From Nguyenibacter vanlangensis (GTDB lineage Bacteria > Pseudomonadota > Alphaproteobacteria > Acetobacterales > Acetobacteraceae): 64,000 nt of DNA. Numbering within the stretch: the stretch's first letter is position 1; every line of letters begins with the position of its first letter. A program made the position numbers and the translations under genes. This document shows positions 26,313 through 35,142 of the stretch, in pieces. The notes under the pieces were generated by a model. It was not told the origin of the DNA, did no database searches, and saw only the letters and a list, made by a program, of their open reading frames with translations. The stretch covers positions 2,275,501 to 2,339,500 of the forward strand of contig NZ_CP152276.1 in NCBI RefSeq assembly GCF_038719015.1, given 5' to 3'.

Positions 26313-27726
26313 ATCTGCTTGAACGGGACCTGCTCTGGCGGCCTGTCCGCGCGGCCAGGCCGTTGACCAGCAGCAACCCGCCCAGCCAGGCGGCATCCAG
26401 CGCGAACGGCACGTAAAGCCGGCCGCCCCAGACGATGTCCACGCCGATCGCCAGCAGGAAGGCGATAGCCACCAGATTGCTGAACGGCGCCCCGGGCAGG
26501 GACGCGACCGGCGCGGCCCCGTCGCGCGCGGCATCTTCCGTGAGGCGATAGCGCAGATGCGCCACCATGATCGTGCCCCAGACGAAGATGAGCAGGAATG
26601 ATATGCCCTGCAGGGCATATCCGAACACCCGGTCCGACAGGAAATAGTTCAGCACGACGCCGGCCAGCACCGTGCCGAACGACGCCGCGAACGCCATTGC
26701 CGGCACGCCGTTGGCGGTGCGCGCGCCGAACCGGCGCGCCGCCATGCCGCTTTCGGCCAGCGACGCCAATGTCCGGCTGGTCGCATACAGCCCGGCATTG
26801 CAGGCCGACAGCGCCGCCAGCACCATGACGGCATTGATCGCCGCCCCGGCCGCGGGCAGGCCCATCCGGTCGAAGGCCAGGACGAAGGGACTGTGCCCCG
26901 CATCGGCCAGCGCCCAGGGGACGATCGCCATGATGACCGCCAGGCTGCCGATATAGAAGATGATGATCCGTCCGACGATGCCGTTGATCGCGCGCGGCAG
27001 CACGCGCGCCGCGTCGTCGGTCTCGGCGGCGGTCAGGGCCACGATTTCGGTCCCGCCGAAGGCGAACAGCGCCACGGGCAGGATGGCGGCGAACCCGGCC
27101 GCCCCATGCGGCAGGATCACCCCCGGCGCCAGAAGATTGGCGAAGGACGCGCTGCCCCCGGCCGGACCGACATGGCCCAGGATCACCGCCAGTCCGCACA
27201 GGATCAGCGCGACGATGGCCCAGATCTTCAGCAGCGCCAGCCAGAATTCCAGCTCGCCGAACAGGGCCACGGCGCGCGACCCGACCCCCAGCAGCACGGC
27301 CCCCAACAATGCGGCGACCGCCCATTGCGGCATCCCGGGCAGCCAGTAGCGCACGAACACGCCGGCCGCGGTGATTTCCGAGATGCAGACCAGCGTCCAG
27401 ATCAGCCAGTAGCTCCAGCCCACCAGGAATTCCATGCGCGCGCCCAGATAGCGCCCCACGAACGCGTTGAGGGTGCGGCCGCCCGGGTCGCTCAACGCCA
27501 GTTCGGCCGCCGCCCGGCCGATCAGAAAGACGACCAGGCCGCACATGACATAGGCCAGCAGGACCGACGTGCCCGCCTGCTGGATGGCGCTGCCCGACCC
27601 CAGGAACAATCCGGCGCCCACCGACCCGCCCAGGGCCATGAACAGGATATGGCGCTGCTTCAGACCCAAGAACCGACTCCTTCCCAAACGCGGCGCCTCC
27701 CGGTGGCCGCCGCTTCCGTTCAGCAT
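26290..27726 (-). CDS. Amino-acid permease (APC superfamily)
   Basis: This inner-membrane transporter has 478 residues from the ATG at 27726 (MLNGSGGHREAPRLG) and about 12 helices. The first helix contains the APC substrate loop GGSVGAGLFLGSGSAIQQAG, followed by PGGRTLNAFVGRYLG and LFAFGGTEIVALTAAETDD, all hallmarks of the amino acid transporter (AAT) group. An upstream in-frame start at 27804 is possible but lacks support. The C-terminus ends in an odd RQSRSRSSRSRSNGLV tail produced by a 15-bp repeat that also forms the terminator hairpin. The substrate is not predictable from the sequence. Confidence 0.9.
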   Translation of the reverse strand: MLNGSGGHREAPRLGRSRFLGLKQRHILFMALGGSVGAGLFLGSGSAIQQAGTSVLLAYVMCGLVVFLIGRAAAELALSDPGGRTLNAFVGRYLGARMEFLVGWSYWLIWTLVCISEITAAGVFVRYWLPGMPQWAVAALLGAVLLGVGSRAVALFGELEFWLALLKIWAIVALILCGLAVILGHVGPAGGSASFANLLAPGVILPHGAAGFAAILPVALFAFGGTEIVALTAAETDDAARVLPRAINGIVGRIIIFYIGSLAVIMAIVPWALADAGHSPFVLAFDRMGLPAAGAAINAVMVLAALSACNAGLYATSRTLASLAESGMAARRFGARTANGVPAMAFAASFGTVLAGVVLNYFLSDRVFGYALQGISFLLIFVWGTIMVAHLRYRLTEDAARDGAAPVASLPGAPFSNLVAIAFLLAIGVDIVWGGRLYVPFALDAAWLGGLLLVNGLAARTGRQSRSRSSRSRSNGLV

Positions 27727-27886
27727 AGACGCCGGCGCGTGCCACGCAAAACAAAACACCGGCCGGCAATGGTAATGAGAACGGAAACCGGCCCGTCTCT
27801 TCATACTCCCTTAAACACGACCTGTATCAATACATCCGCTCCAGCGCGAGGACGTTCCTTTCCAACAACAAGCGAGGAATTGCGAT

Positions 27887-28966
27887 ATGCCGAGGCGCCT
27901 TTTTCATACTCTGGACGGATTGCGCGGCCTGGCCGCGGCCGCCGTCGTCCTGTGCCACACTCCCCTCATCTTCGCGGCCTCCTGGTCTCCGGTCGGCGGG
28001 TATCTGGCGGTCGATCTCTTCTTCGGACTCAGCGGCTTCGTCCTCGCCGACGCCTATTCGGCGCGGCTGGACGCGGGCATGGCGCTGTCCAGCTTCATGT
28101 GGAAACGGGTCCTGCGCCTCTGGCCGCTCTATGCGCTGGGGCTGACCATCTCGGCGATGGCGACCGCGCTCGCCATCGCCATGTATCATACGCCGGCATC
28201 CAAGCTGGCACCGTTCCTGCCGGCCCTTTTCTACATTCCCTGGTTCGGGTCCGGCCAGTTGCTCTATCCCCTCAACTATCCTTCCTGGTCGCTGTTCTAC
28301 GAACTGGTCGTCAATCTCGTCATGGCGGCCACGTGGCGAAAGCTGACCAACCGGGTCCTGATCGGCATCGTCGGCCTGTCCGCGCTCGGCCTGGTCGCGA
28401 CCGCCTATTTCTATCACAGCCTCAATGCCGGATTCTTCTGGACCCAGATTCCCGGCGCGCTGGCGCGGGTCGGCTTCTCGTTCTTCCTGGGCATCCTGCT
28501 GTGGCGCGTCCACCCCCGCACCGTATCGTCCAGGCTCAGCGCCTGGGTACCGATGGTGCTGCTGGGGATTGGCCTGGCCCTCCATCCGTCTTTCGTCCCG
28601 CGCGGCGTACAGGACGTGATCGAGGTCTTCTTTCTCATGCCCGCCATCATCTGGATGGGCGCCGCCACGCAACCGACGGGCAAGAGCCTGACGATCTTCA
28701 AGGCGCTCGGGGCCGCATCCTATCCGCTTTATACCGTGCATGTCCCGATGCTCGCGCTGCTGGGCGCCTTTGCCGTCCACGCCCTGCATATCTCCACCGC
28801 CAGCGTTACCCCGCTGCAATGCCTGCTGATCCTGGGCGGCCTGCTGGGCTTCGCCTGGCTGCTGAGCGAACTGGACGCGGCATTTCGCGTGCAACTGGAC
28901 CGCGCCCTGGCGTCGCTCCGCCAACGGCCCGCCGGGATCGCTCCGCCGATCGAAAGCACGCCCTGA
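27887..28966 (+). CDS. Acyltransferase-3 family membrane protein, copy 1
   Basis: This 359-residue membrane O-acyltransferase belongs to the OafA/YrhL type, which acylates extracytoplasmic sugars or lipids. It starts RRLFHTLDGLRGLAAAAVVL; the catalytic-His segment is VVLCHTPLIF, then VDLFFGLSGFVLADAYSAR with the SGF motif. About 10 helices follow. GAGGA precedes the ATG. It is about 87 percent identical by eye to the gene at 32391, and the similarity continues about 80 bp upstream, so the two are a recent duplication. A 15-bp-stem terminator follows it. Confidence 0.92.
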   Translation: MPRRLFHTLDGLRGLAAAAVVLCHTPLIFAASWSPVGGYLAVDLFFGLSGFVLADAYSARLDAGMALSSFMWKRVLRLWPLYALGLTISAMATALAIAMYHTPASKLAPFLPALFYIPWFGSGQLLYPLNYPSWSLFYELVVNLVMAATWRKLTNRVLIGIVGLSALGLVATAYFYHSLNAGFFWTQIPGALARVGFSFFLGILLWRVHPRTVSSRLSAWVPMVLLGIGLALHPSFVPRGVQDVIEVFFLMPAIIWMGAATQPTGKSLTIFKALGAASYPLYTVHVPMLALLGAFAVHALHISTASVTPLQCLLILGGLLGFAWLLSELDAAFRVQLDRALASLRQRPAGIAPPIESTP

Positions 28967-29010
28967 TCCGTCTCGGGACGGTATTCCGACCCGGCGGCAC
29001 AAACGCGGCC

Positions 29011-29052
29011 GCGCGGGATGTGCGGCGCCCGAGGGCACCGCACATCCCGCGC
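29011..29052 (+). terminator. Strong hairpin after acyltransferase copy 1
   Basis: Perfect 15-bp inverted repeat GCGCGGGATGTGCGG / CCGCACATCCCGCGC with a 12-nt loop, 44 bp after the stop. It is the longest perfect stem in the window. There is only a short T-containing tail. Confidence 0.75.
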
Positions 29053-29181
29053 ATTCGGCTTTGTGATTAACGATTCGTATCCGAAACGGGGAACTTACGC
29101 GCAATTCGGCAGTTCACCCCGCCGCGAGCGGCACACGCGGACGATCCGCTGTGCCGCATGAGGCGACGAGGAGTGACAGAC

Positions 29182-30642
29182 GTGCCCATATCCGTCGATC
29201 CCGCCGTTCCGAACCGCGCCCCGCTGCCGGACGATGATCCCGGAAGTCCCGGTGATCCCGTCATCACCATGTTCAGACGCGTCTGCGTCTTCATTCCGTC
29301 GGTCATGGTCGCGATCAGCGCATGCATCCTGGCGCTGCGCCACCTGCATCCCGCCGGGCTGGCCTGGGCGCTCGACAATTCGTATTTCAGCAATAATATC
29401 AGTATTCTACGTGATATTCGCCATCTGGCCGGCGATGATTCCTGGACCCCCATGCTGGCGGTACGCGACTGGCTGCAACGCCATCCGGGGGGCGACGCAT
29501 ACGACTATTTCTTTTTCGACATGGGCACCAAGTTTCAGTACCCGCTCTCGTCGCTGCTGGCGATCCAGTGGCTTCCGCTCCAGGGCCGGGACGCGGTGCA
29601 TGCGCTGAACCTGCTCAACCTGGCGGCCTGGTTTTCGATCTTTCCCGGCATGGCCCTGCTGAACCTGCGTCTGGCGCGAATGTTCGCGGTCCGGACGGCG
29701 GCGCCCGGCCCGTCGGCGCGAACTGTCTGGATCGGCGCGGCGTCGTTGCTGACCACGCTGTGTTTCTATCCGCTGATCCGGGGAGTCTATCTCGGCCAGA
29801 TCCAGGTTCTGCTGGACGCGCTGTTCGTCTTCGCCTGCTATTTCTACGCCAGCCGGCGGTCCGGACTGGCCGGCGTGCTGCTCGGCCTGTCCGCCCTGGT
29901 CAAGCCGCAGATGGCGCTGTTCCTGCTTTGGGGGCTGCTGCGCAGGGACCGCGCCTTCGTCACCGGCCTGGCGGCCTGCGCCGGCGCGGGCTATGTCGCC
30001 TCGGGCCTGCTCTATGGCTGGTCGTGGCCGCAATCCTATCTGCGCGTGCTATCCTTCATCGGGCGGCACGGCGAAAGCTTCTATGCCAATCAATCGATGA
30101 ACGGGCTGGTCAATCGCCTGCTCGGCAACGGCACCAACCTGATCTGGGAATATCACCGCTTCGCCCCCTATGACGGCGTCACCTATGCGCTGACTCTGCT
30201 CTCGACCGGCCTTCTGCTCGCCGGCGGTCTCTGGAGCGCGCGGACCGCCGTCACCCCGCGTGCCGCGACCGCCTCCCTCATGGTGGCCGGGCTCTGCTTC
30301 ACCGCGGCGTCGCCCGTGGCATGGGAACATCATTACGGAATCCTGCTGCCGATCTTTTCCCTGCTCTTCTTCTCGTTGCTGGAAATACCCGATGCCTCCG
30401 ACCGCCGTCGGCGCTGGCTGCTGCTGGGCGCCACCTTCGTGACCGTGGCCAATGTCCTGTCGCCGCTGAACCTCCTGGCGACGACCCGTTTCAACATCCT
30501 GCAATCCTATGAATTTTTCGCGGTGCTCGGCGTGCTTCTCCTGGTCTTTCTGTCCAGGCGCGATCTCGGCTGGAGCGTCGGCCATCGGCACGCACCCCAT
30601 CCGCAGGCCTTTCCCGGCCTGACCGACGTCAGTTGGCGCTGA
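29182..30642 (+). CDS. GT87-like (DUF2029) membrane glycosyltransferase, first copy
   Basis: About 486 residues from the GTG at 29182, which has GAGGAG eight bases upstream; an ATG at 29158 would add 8 residues. A polar N-terminus leads to about 10 helices. A long first periplasmic loop includes YDYFFFDMGTKFQYPLSSLL with acidic and Tyr residues. LGLSALVKPQMALFLLWGLLR and FYANQSMNGLVNRLLGNG are typical of DUF2029/GT87 (PimE-like) enzymes, which use polyprenyl-phosphate mannose. No donor or acceptor can be assigned. It lies between an acyltransferase and a second GT87-like gene on the same strand. Confidence 0.78.
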   Translation: MPISVDPAVPNRAPLPDDDPGSPGDPVITMFRRVCVFIPSVMVAISACILALRHLHPAGLAWALDNSYFSNNISILRDIRHLAGDDSWTPMLAVRDWLQRHPGGDAYDYFFFDMGTKFQYPLSSLLAIQWLPLQGRDAVHALNLLNLAAWFSIFPGMALLNLRLARMFAVRTAAPGPSARTVWIGAASLLTTLCFYPLIRGVYLGQIQVLLDALFVFACYFYASRRSGLAGVLLGLSALVKPQMALFLLWGLLRRDRAFVTGLAACAGAGYVASGLLYGWSWPQSYLRVLSFIGRHGESFYANQSMNGLVNRLLGNGTNLIWEYHRFAPYDGVTYALTLLSTGLLLAGGLWSARTAVTPRAATASLMVAGLCFTAASPVAWEHHYGILLPIFSLLFFSLLEIPDASDRRRRWLLLGATFVTVANVLSPLNLLATTRFNILQSYEFFAVLGVLLLVFLSRRDLGWSVGHRHAPHPQAFPGLTDVSWR

Positions 30643-30668
30643 CCCCGCCCGAACGGATATCGGCGTCC

Positions 30669-30703
30669 CCCCGTCCCGTCTCCGACATCCTTCAGGGACG
30701 GGG
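30669..30703 (+). terminator. Hairpin after the first GT87-like gene
   Basis: 9-bp perfect inverted repeat CCCCGTCCC / GGGACGGGG with a 17-nt loop, 26 bp past the stop. It is followed by an AT-rich stretch with two ACGATATT copies (about 30716-30738) that may hold the promoter of the next gene. Confidence 0.55.
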
Positions 30704-30874
30704 CCCGATATAGAACGATATTATAAAACGATATTTCAGAACCCCGCATATCCGGGCCATCGGGCCGGCCGCGCGGGACGGATCGCAGGACATGCGCCTG
30801 CCGATCGAGCATTTCACAGCTTGTCCCGCGTCCCGGCGCGCAGATGGCCGGGATCCGGCCCCGAGGAGGGTACG

Positions 30875-32179
30875 ATGCGCGCATACCGCCTGACCACCAG
30901 CGTCGCCGCCTATGGCGCCCTGGCGATCGCTTTCCTCATGCTCATGACCTGGCTGCAGGTGCACCCGCCTTTTCCCGAACCCCATCCGCTGCCCCTGGGC
31001 GATTTCCGCAAGGGCTATTACGCAGCAGGCGAGGCCATTCTGCACCATGGTCCCTCGGCGCTCCTGCCGCTGATCCTCAAGCTCTACTTCGTCAACTGGC
31101 CGATCGTCTCCTTCCTGTTCGTGCCGTTCGCGGTCCTGCATCATCGCCTGGGCGAACTCTCGTTCTATCTGCTCAGCTTCGCGGCGATCGGCTATACCTA
31201 CGTCCTGCTGACCAGGGGATGCACGACCCGCCAGAAATTCCTGGTCCTCTTCCTGTTCCTTCTCAACGGCCCTTTGTGGTACTGCGTCTTTTCCTGCGGC
31301 AACACCACGCATTTCGTCCTGCTTGCGCTGACCTGCGCATTGCGGTGTCTGCAGACCAGACGGTTTTATGCCGCGGGCGCGCTGATCGGCCTGGCCGCGA
31401 TCATCAAGCCGATGATCATGCTCTTCGTCGTCTATTTCCTATCCCGGCGCCTCGGACGCGCCGCCCTGGCCGGCGCGGGCATCGTCGCCGCGACTGCGCT
31501 GTCCTCGGTGGCCGTATTCGGCATGGACTTCACCCGCCATTGGTACATGCGGTGTATCGTCGAATTGTCGCGCAATCCGATCGGCGCCTTCAATAACCAA
31601 TCGTTCGAGGCCTTCCTGCTGCGCCTGTGGTCGGGGCCGACCTATATGTACGACTACGATTACGGTCATGCCCTGCCTCATCCGCTCATGCTTCTGGCGA
31701 AATTGCTGCCGCCGCTGCTGCTTGCGCTGAGCGCCTGGACCGCATGGCAGTGGCGACGCACCATGCCGTGGACCGACATCCGGGGTTTCGGTTCGGCCGA
31801 CGCCGTCGATTTCAGCCTGCTGATCGCGTTCTGCGTGGTGACCAGTCCGGTATCCTGGACCCATTATTTCCTGCTGCTGCTGCTGCCCTGGAGCCTGTAT
31901 CTGACGGGCCGGCTGCCGCTTCCGGGCGGCCCGGCCACGAAGATCCTGTTCTGGACCAGCGTCATTCTGTGTTCGCTGCCCGTCTTCTATCCCGGTGCCC
32001 TGATGACGGGCCGCCTGGCCCCCATCTGGACACGCACGATCGTATCCCCATGGCTGTGCGGCGGGCTGCTCTTTCTGCTGACTCTCTGCCGCAGTTACCT
32101 GCGGGCGACACAGACCGACAGGCCGGAGGATATGGTCGGCACGATCGACGAGACGGCGGAAACCGGCCTCGCGCCATAA
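30875..32179 (+). CDS. GT87-like (DUF2029) membrane glycosyltransferase, second copy
   Basis: 434 residues from the ATG at 30875, preceded by GAGGAGGG; the longer open frame upstream has no start signal. About 10 helices. DFRKGYYAAGEAILHHGPSA is the first loop with Asp and Tyr residues; CALRCLQTRRFYAAGALIGL, AAIIKPMIMLFVVYFLSRRL and GAFNNQSFEAFLLRLWSG align with the neighbour at 29182 (KPQ/KPM, NQSxxxxxxRL). The two are diverged paralogues. Its position between two acyltransferase copies gives the block AT3-GT87-GT87-AT3. Confidence 0.78.
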   Translation: MRAYRLTTSVAAYGALAIAFLMLMTWLQVHPPFPEPHPLPLGDFRKGYYAAGEAILHHGPSALLPLILKLYFVNWPIVSFLFVPFAVLHHRLGELSFYLLSFAAIGYTYVLLTRGCTTRQKFLVLFLFLLNGPLWYCVFSCGNTTHFVLLALTCALRCLQTRRFYAAGALIGLAAIIKPMIMLFVVYFLSRRLGRAALAGAGIVAATALSSVAVFGMDFTRHWYMRCIVELSRNPIGAFNNQSFEAFLLRLWSGPTYMYDYDYGHALPHPLMLLAKLLPPLLLALSAWTAWQWRRTMPWTDIRGFGSADAVDFSLLIAFCVVTSPVSWTHYFLLLLLPWSLYLTGRLPLPGGPATKILFWTSVILCSLPVFYPGALMTGRLAPIWTRTIVSPWLCGGLLFLLTLCRSYLRATQTDRPEDMVGTIDETAETGLAP

Positions 32180-32390
32180 ACGCGGCGGGACGTGCGTGGA
32201 GCGCGCCACGTCGCGCGCCCCATCGAACGGTCCGCCCGAAGCCGGAATCCCGGTTTACGCCCGCCATGGCGGGCAGAGACCAAACCCGGTCCGGAACGGT
32301 TCTCCATATTTTCTTAAGCGACATCTGAACCAATACATCTTGCCCGGCACGGAGATTCTTCATTTCGAAAAAACAAAGGAAAATCGTGAC

Positions 32391-33473
32391 ATGCCAAGGC
32401 GTCTCTTTCACACTCTGGACGGATTGCGCGGCCTGGCCGCGGCCGCCGTCGTCCTGTGTCATACCCCCGTCATTTTCGCGTCCACCTGGTATCCGGCCGG
32501 CGGGTATCTGGCGGTCGATCTCTTCTTCGGGCTCAGCGGCTTCGTCCTCGCCGACGCCTATTCGGCGCGGCTGGACGCGGGCATGGCACTGTCCAGCTTC
32601 ATGTGGAAACGGGTCCTGCGCCTCTGGCCGCTCTATGCGCTGGGGCTGACCATCTCGGCGATGGCGACCGCGCTCGCCATCGCCATGCACTATGCCCCGG
32701 TTTCCAAGCTGGCGCCCTTCCTGCCGTCCCTTTTCTACATTCCCTGGTTCGGATCAAGCCAGGAACTCTATCCCCTCAATTACCCCGCCTGGTCGCTGTT
32801 CTATGAACTGGCGGTCAATCTCGTCATGGCGGCCACGTGGCGAAAACTGAGCAACCGGGTCCTGATCGGCATCGTCGGCCTCTCCGCGCTCGGCCTGATC
32901 GCGACCGCACATTTCTATCAGAGCCTCAATACCGGATTCATCTGGCCGGAGGCCCCCGGCGCCCTGGCGCGGCTGGGTTTCTCGTTCTTCCTGGGCATCC
33001 TGCTGTGGCGCGCCCGCCCCCGCCTTGTCGCGTTCAAGCTCGGCGCCTGGGTACCGATGGTGCTGCTGGGGCTTGGCCTGGTCATCCATCCGTCTTTCGT
33101 CCCGCGCGGCGTACAGGACCTGATCGAGGTCTTCTTTCTCATGCCCGCCATCATCTGGATGGGCGCCGCCACGCAACCGACCGGCAGGAGCCTGACGATC
33201 TTCAAGGCGCTCGGGGCCGCATCCTATCCGCTCTATACCGTGCATGTCCCGATGCTCGCCCTGCTGGGCGCCTTCGCCTTCCACGCCCTGCATATCCTTC
33301 CCGCCAGCGTCACCTCGCCGCAATGCCTGCTGATCCTGGGCGGCCTGCTGGGCTTTGCCTGGCTGCTGAGCGAACTGGACACTGCATTTCGTGGCTGGCT
33401 GGACCGGTCCCTGGCCGTGTTCCGGCAGCCGACTGCCGGAACAACGGCGCCGCCGATCCAGAGCAGCCCGTGA
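32391..33473 (+). CDS. Acyltransferase-3 family membrane protein, copy 2
   Basis: 360 residues, start ATG at 32391 (MPRRLFHTLDGLRGLAAAAV). It has the same motifs as copy 1 at 27887: VLCHTPVIF, VDLFFGLSGFVLADAYSAR, FFLMPAIIWMGAATQPTG and ASYPLYTVHVPML. Differences cluster in the middle (after KLAPFLP) and at the C-terminus, while the first 100 residues are nearly the same, which suggests gene conversion after duplication. The product should O-acylate a surface glycan. A 10-bp-stem hairpin follows. Confidence 0.92.
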   Translation: MPRRLFHTLDGLRGLAAAAVVLCHTPVIFASTWYPAGGYLAVDLFFGLSGFVLADAYSARLDAGMALSSFMWKRVLRLWPLYALGLTISAMATALAIAMHYAPVSKLAPFLPSLFYIPWFGSSQELYPLNYPAWSLFYELAVNLVMAATWRKLSNRVLIGIVGLSALGLIATAHFYQSLNTGFIWPEAPGALARLGFSFFLGILLWRARPRLVAFKLGAWVPMVLLGLGLVIHPSFVPRGVQDLIEVFFLMPAIIWMGAATQPTGRSLTIFKALGAASYPLYTVHVPMLALLGAFAFHALHILPASVTSPQCLLILGGLLGFAWLLSELDTAFRGWLDRSLAVFRQPTAGTTAPPIQSSP

Positions 33474-33508
33474 CGCACATCGATTGGACCCGCGTGACGA
33501 AGCGCCAT

Positions 33509-33550
33509 GTCCTGCCTGCGGAATTCGTACAGGGATTCCACAGGCAGGAC
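33509..33550. terminator. Hairpin between acyltransferase copy 2 and the PAP2 gene
   Basis: GTCCTGCCTG / CAGGCAGGAC, 10 bp perfect, with a 22-nt loop that can itself pair (GGAAT / ATTCC). It separates convergent genes ending at 33473 and 33579. Confidence 0.55.
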
Positions 33551-33578
33551 GCCGGCGTGCAACGATGATGATTCCGCC

Positions 33579-34370
33579 TTAACTATGCGGGACAACCATC
33601 TTTGCGATATCGGCCAAGGCCGAGCGATAATCGTTGAACAAAGTCGCTATGCCGAAGCACAGATAGAAGGCCAGCGCATAGAAAAGGGCGCGATGGGAAA
33701 ATTCCCATGCCAGGATCCCGCGTACGATGCGGGAATCCTGAAACGGCCGGGTCGTGACGACCAGGGCGATCCCCAGCATGCCCCCGGCAAGGACATCCGA
33801 GGGATAATGCAGGCCCAGATAGATCCGCACCAGGTTCAAAAGCGCCACCAGCGCAAAGGCCACGCGCCCCACGCGGATATTCGCCAGGTACAGGGTGCAG
33901 GCCAGTCCGAACGTCACCGCGGCATGGTCACTCGGAAACGACGCCCAGTGATTGAGCGTGTCCGCCTGGACACCGAACGGAATCCTGAAATGAAGCGCCG
34001 CGTCATGAAGCGGCCTGTGATGTGTCGGCAGCAGAAGCTGCAGGACACGGCTGATGATTCCTGAAGCAAAGGACATGAAAACGCCGACCAGGATGCCCGC
34101 GCGTTTCGCGGCGTCCAGCGTGCCGTACCAGGCATAGACGACGAGTGACAGCAGAATCACGCTGGAAAACATATCCTTCGTCAGGCCGAAAATGGCGTGG
34201 TCGAGAATGGCCGACCGGCCGGACAGCCTGTTCAAGCCATGCATGATCATATAATCGACCCCCCGCACACCGCCGAGGGACAGCGATGCGACGACGGCAA
34301 AGATCAGGATCGGAATCAGCGCGGATTTCGAGCCCCTCTGAAAGGACGGTGCAACCGTTTCTCCGGACAC
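33579..34370 (-). CDS. PAP2-family membrane phosphatase
   Basis: 263 residues, start GTG at 34370 behind AAGGAGGTC. Six or so helices carry the PAP2 triad: LLLPTHHRP (motif 1 ending in RP), SFPSDHA (motif 2 with catalytic His) and RIYLGLHYPSDVLAG (motif 3, R-x5-H-x3-D). Such enzymes dephosphorylate lipid phosphates outside or at the membrane, such as undecaprenyl pyrophosphate or polyprenyl-phosphoryl-phosphoribose. In mycobacteria a PAP2 gene (Rv3807c) sits beside the UbiA gene of the arabinose-donor pathway; here a UbiA-HAD gene lies 4.2 kb away, which may be meaningful. Confidence 0.9.
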   Translation of the reverse strand: MSGETVAPSFQRGSKSALIPILIFAVVASLSLGGVRGVDYMIMHGLNRLSGRSAILDHAIFGLTKDMFSSVILLSLVVYAWYGTLDAAKRAGILVGVFMSFASGIISRVLQLLLPTHHRPLHDAALHFRIPFGVQADTLNHWASFPSDHAAVTFGLACTLYLANIRVGRVAFALVALLNLVRIYLGLHYPSDVLAGGMLGIALVVTTRPFQDSRIVRGILAWEFSHRALFYALAFYLCFGIATLFNDYRSALADIAKMVVPHS

Positions 34371-34721
34371 GAAGACCTCCTTTTATTATTATTCGTTTCC
34401 AAAAATATAATTTTCAATACCGAGACGTCCTGCCACCGGTTCCGGCCGCACACGGGCAGGGCCGGCAGCCCACGTCAAAAATTTGAAAAGCAGGCAACAC
34501 CGCTCCGAAACGCCTGAAAAACATCATTAACATATATTTCAAGAAAAATTCATATTTTGAATCCAAACAGCGTCTTCCCAGGAACGGGACTCATTGTGCT
34601 GTTCTCGACATTTTTTCGATCCGGGCAAAAAAAAGCACGCGTCGATCCGACGCGTGCGTCTTTATCAGAACGGGCGGATGATGCCGTGACGCGCGCCGGC
34701 GAGACGGATCGGGGCCGTGTT
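34371..34721. other. AT-rich intergenic region with terminator
   Basis: 351 bp between two minus-strand genes. The stretch 34380-34640 is strongly AT-rich (for example 34380-34420 and 34520-34620) and carries no supported gene. It probably contains the promoter of the PAP2 gene and the terminator described at 34635. Confidence 0.6.
34635..34657 (-). terminator. Rho-independent terminator of the SMR transporter gene
   Basis: 10-bp perfect stem GCACGCGTCG atc CGACGCGTGC. On the minus strand it is followed by eight T residues (A-run at 34627-34634), a textbook intrinsic terminator 65 bp past the stop at 34722. On the plus strand a short TCTTTAT follows, so it may act both ways. Confidence 0.9.
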
Positions 34722-35102
34722 TCAGGCCGCGCGCGCCATCAGGATCACGCCCGATACGATCACAATCAGCCCCATCAGCCGCGCGGGATGAATCGGTTCG
34801 CCCAGGAAGACGATTCCGGCCAGCACCGTCAGGACGATGCCCAGCGCCACGCACGGATAGGCCTGCGAGACGTCCAGACGGGCCAGGACCAGCAGCCAGA
34901 CGACGGCGCTCAGCCCGAAGGCGAACAATCCGAACAGCACCGACGGGTTCAACACGATCGCCGTTACCATGTCCCGCAACGCGGCGCCTTTCGTCATCGC
35001 CGCCTGCACGGTCCGGCCGGACATGCCGGTCTTCAGCAGGATCTGGGCCGACGACGAGAGAAGGACACTGATCAGAACAAGGGCAAGCGTCACGGATTTC
35101 AT
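34722..35102 (-). CDS. Small multidrug resistance/ArnE-like four-helix transporter
   Basis: 126 residues from the ATG at 35102 (MKSVTLALVLISVLLSSSAQ), with GGGAG upstream. Four helices of the EmrE/DMT half-size type, ending PARLMGLIVIVSGVILMARAA; the third helix has QAYPCVALGIVLTVLAGIVF. There is no Glu in the first helix (the EmrE catalytic E14 is replaced by the ..SSSAQILLK.. pattern). This argues against a classic drug antiporter and favours the ArnE/ArnF-like lipid-linked sugar flippase group. It lies 40 bp after a large membrane protein gene on the same strand, in a glycan region. Confidence 0.75.
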   Translation of the reverse strand: MKSVTLALVLISVLLSSSAQILLKTGMSGRTVQAAMTKGAALRDMVTAIVLNPSVLFGLFAFGLSAVVWLLVLARLDVSQAYPCVALGIVLTVLAGIVFLGEPIHPARLMGLIVIVSGVILMARAA

Positions 35103-35142
35103 GAACTGGAACTCCCTTTCAAGGAACGGAATGCGATCGACA

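Larger units (their letters stand above)
27805..33473. repeat. Duplicated acyltransferase block (27.8-29.0 kb and 32.3-33.5 kb)
   Basis: Two direct copies of about 1.16 kb (27805-28966 and about 32312-33473) include the gene and about 80 bp of leader. The leaders share the pattern CTTAA...CAATACATC upstream of each ATG. Between them lie two GT87-like paralogues, so an ancestral acyltransferase-glycosyltransferase pair may have been duplicated. Confidence 0.8.
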
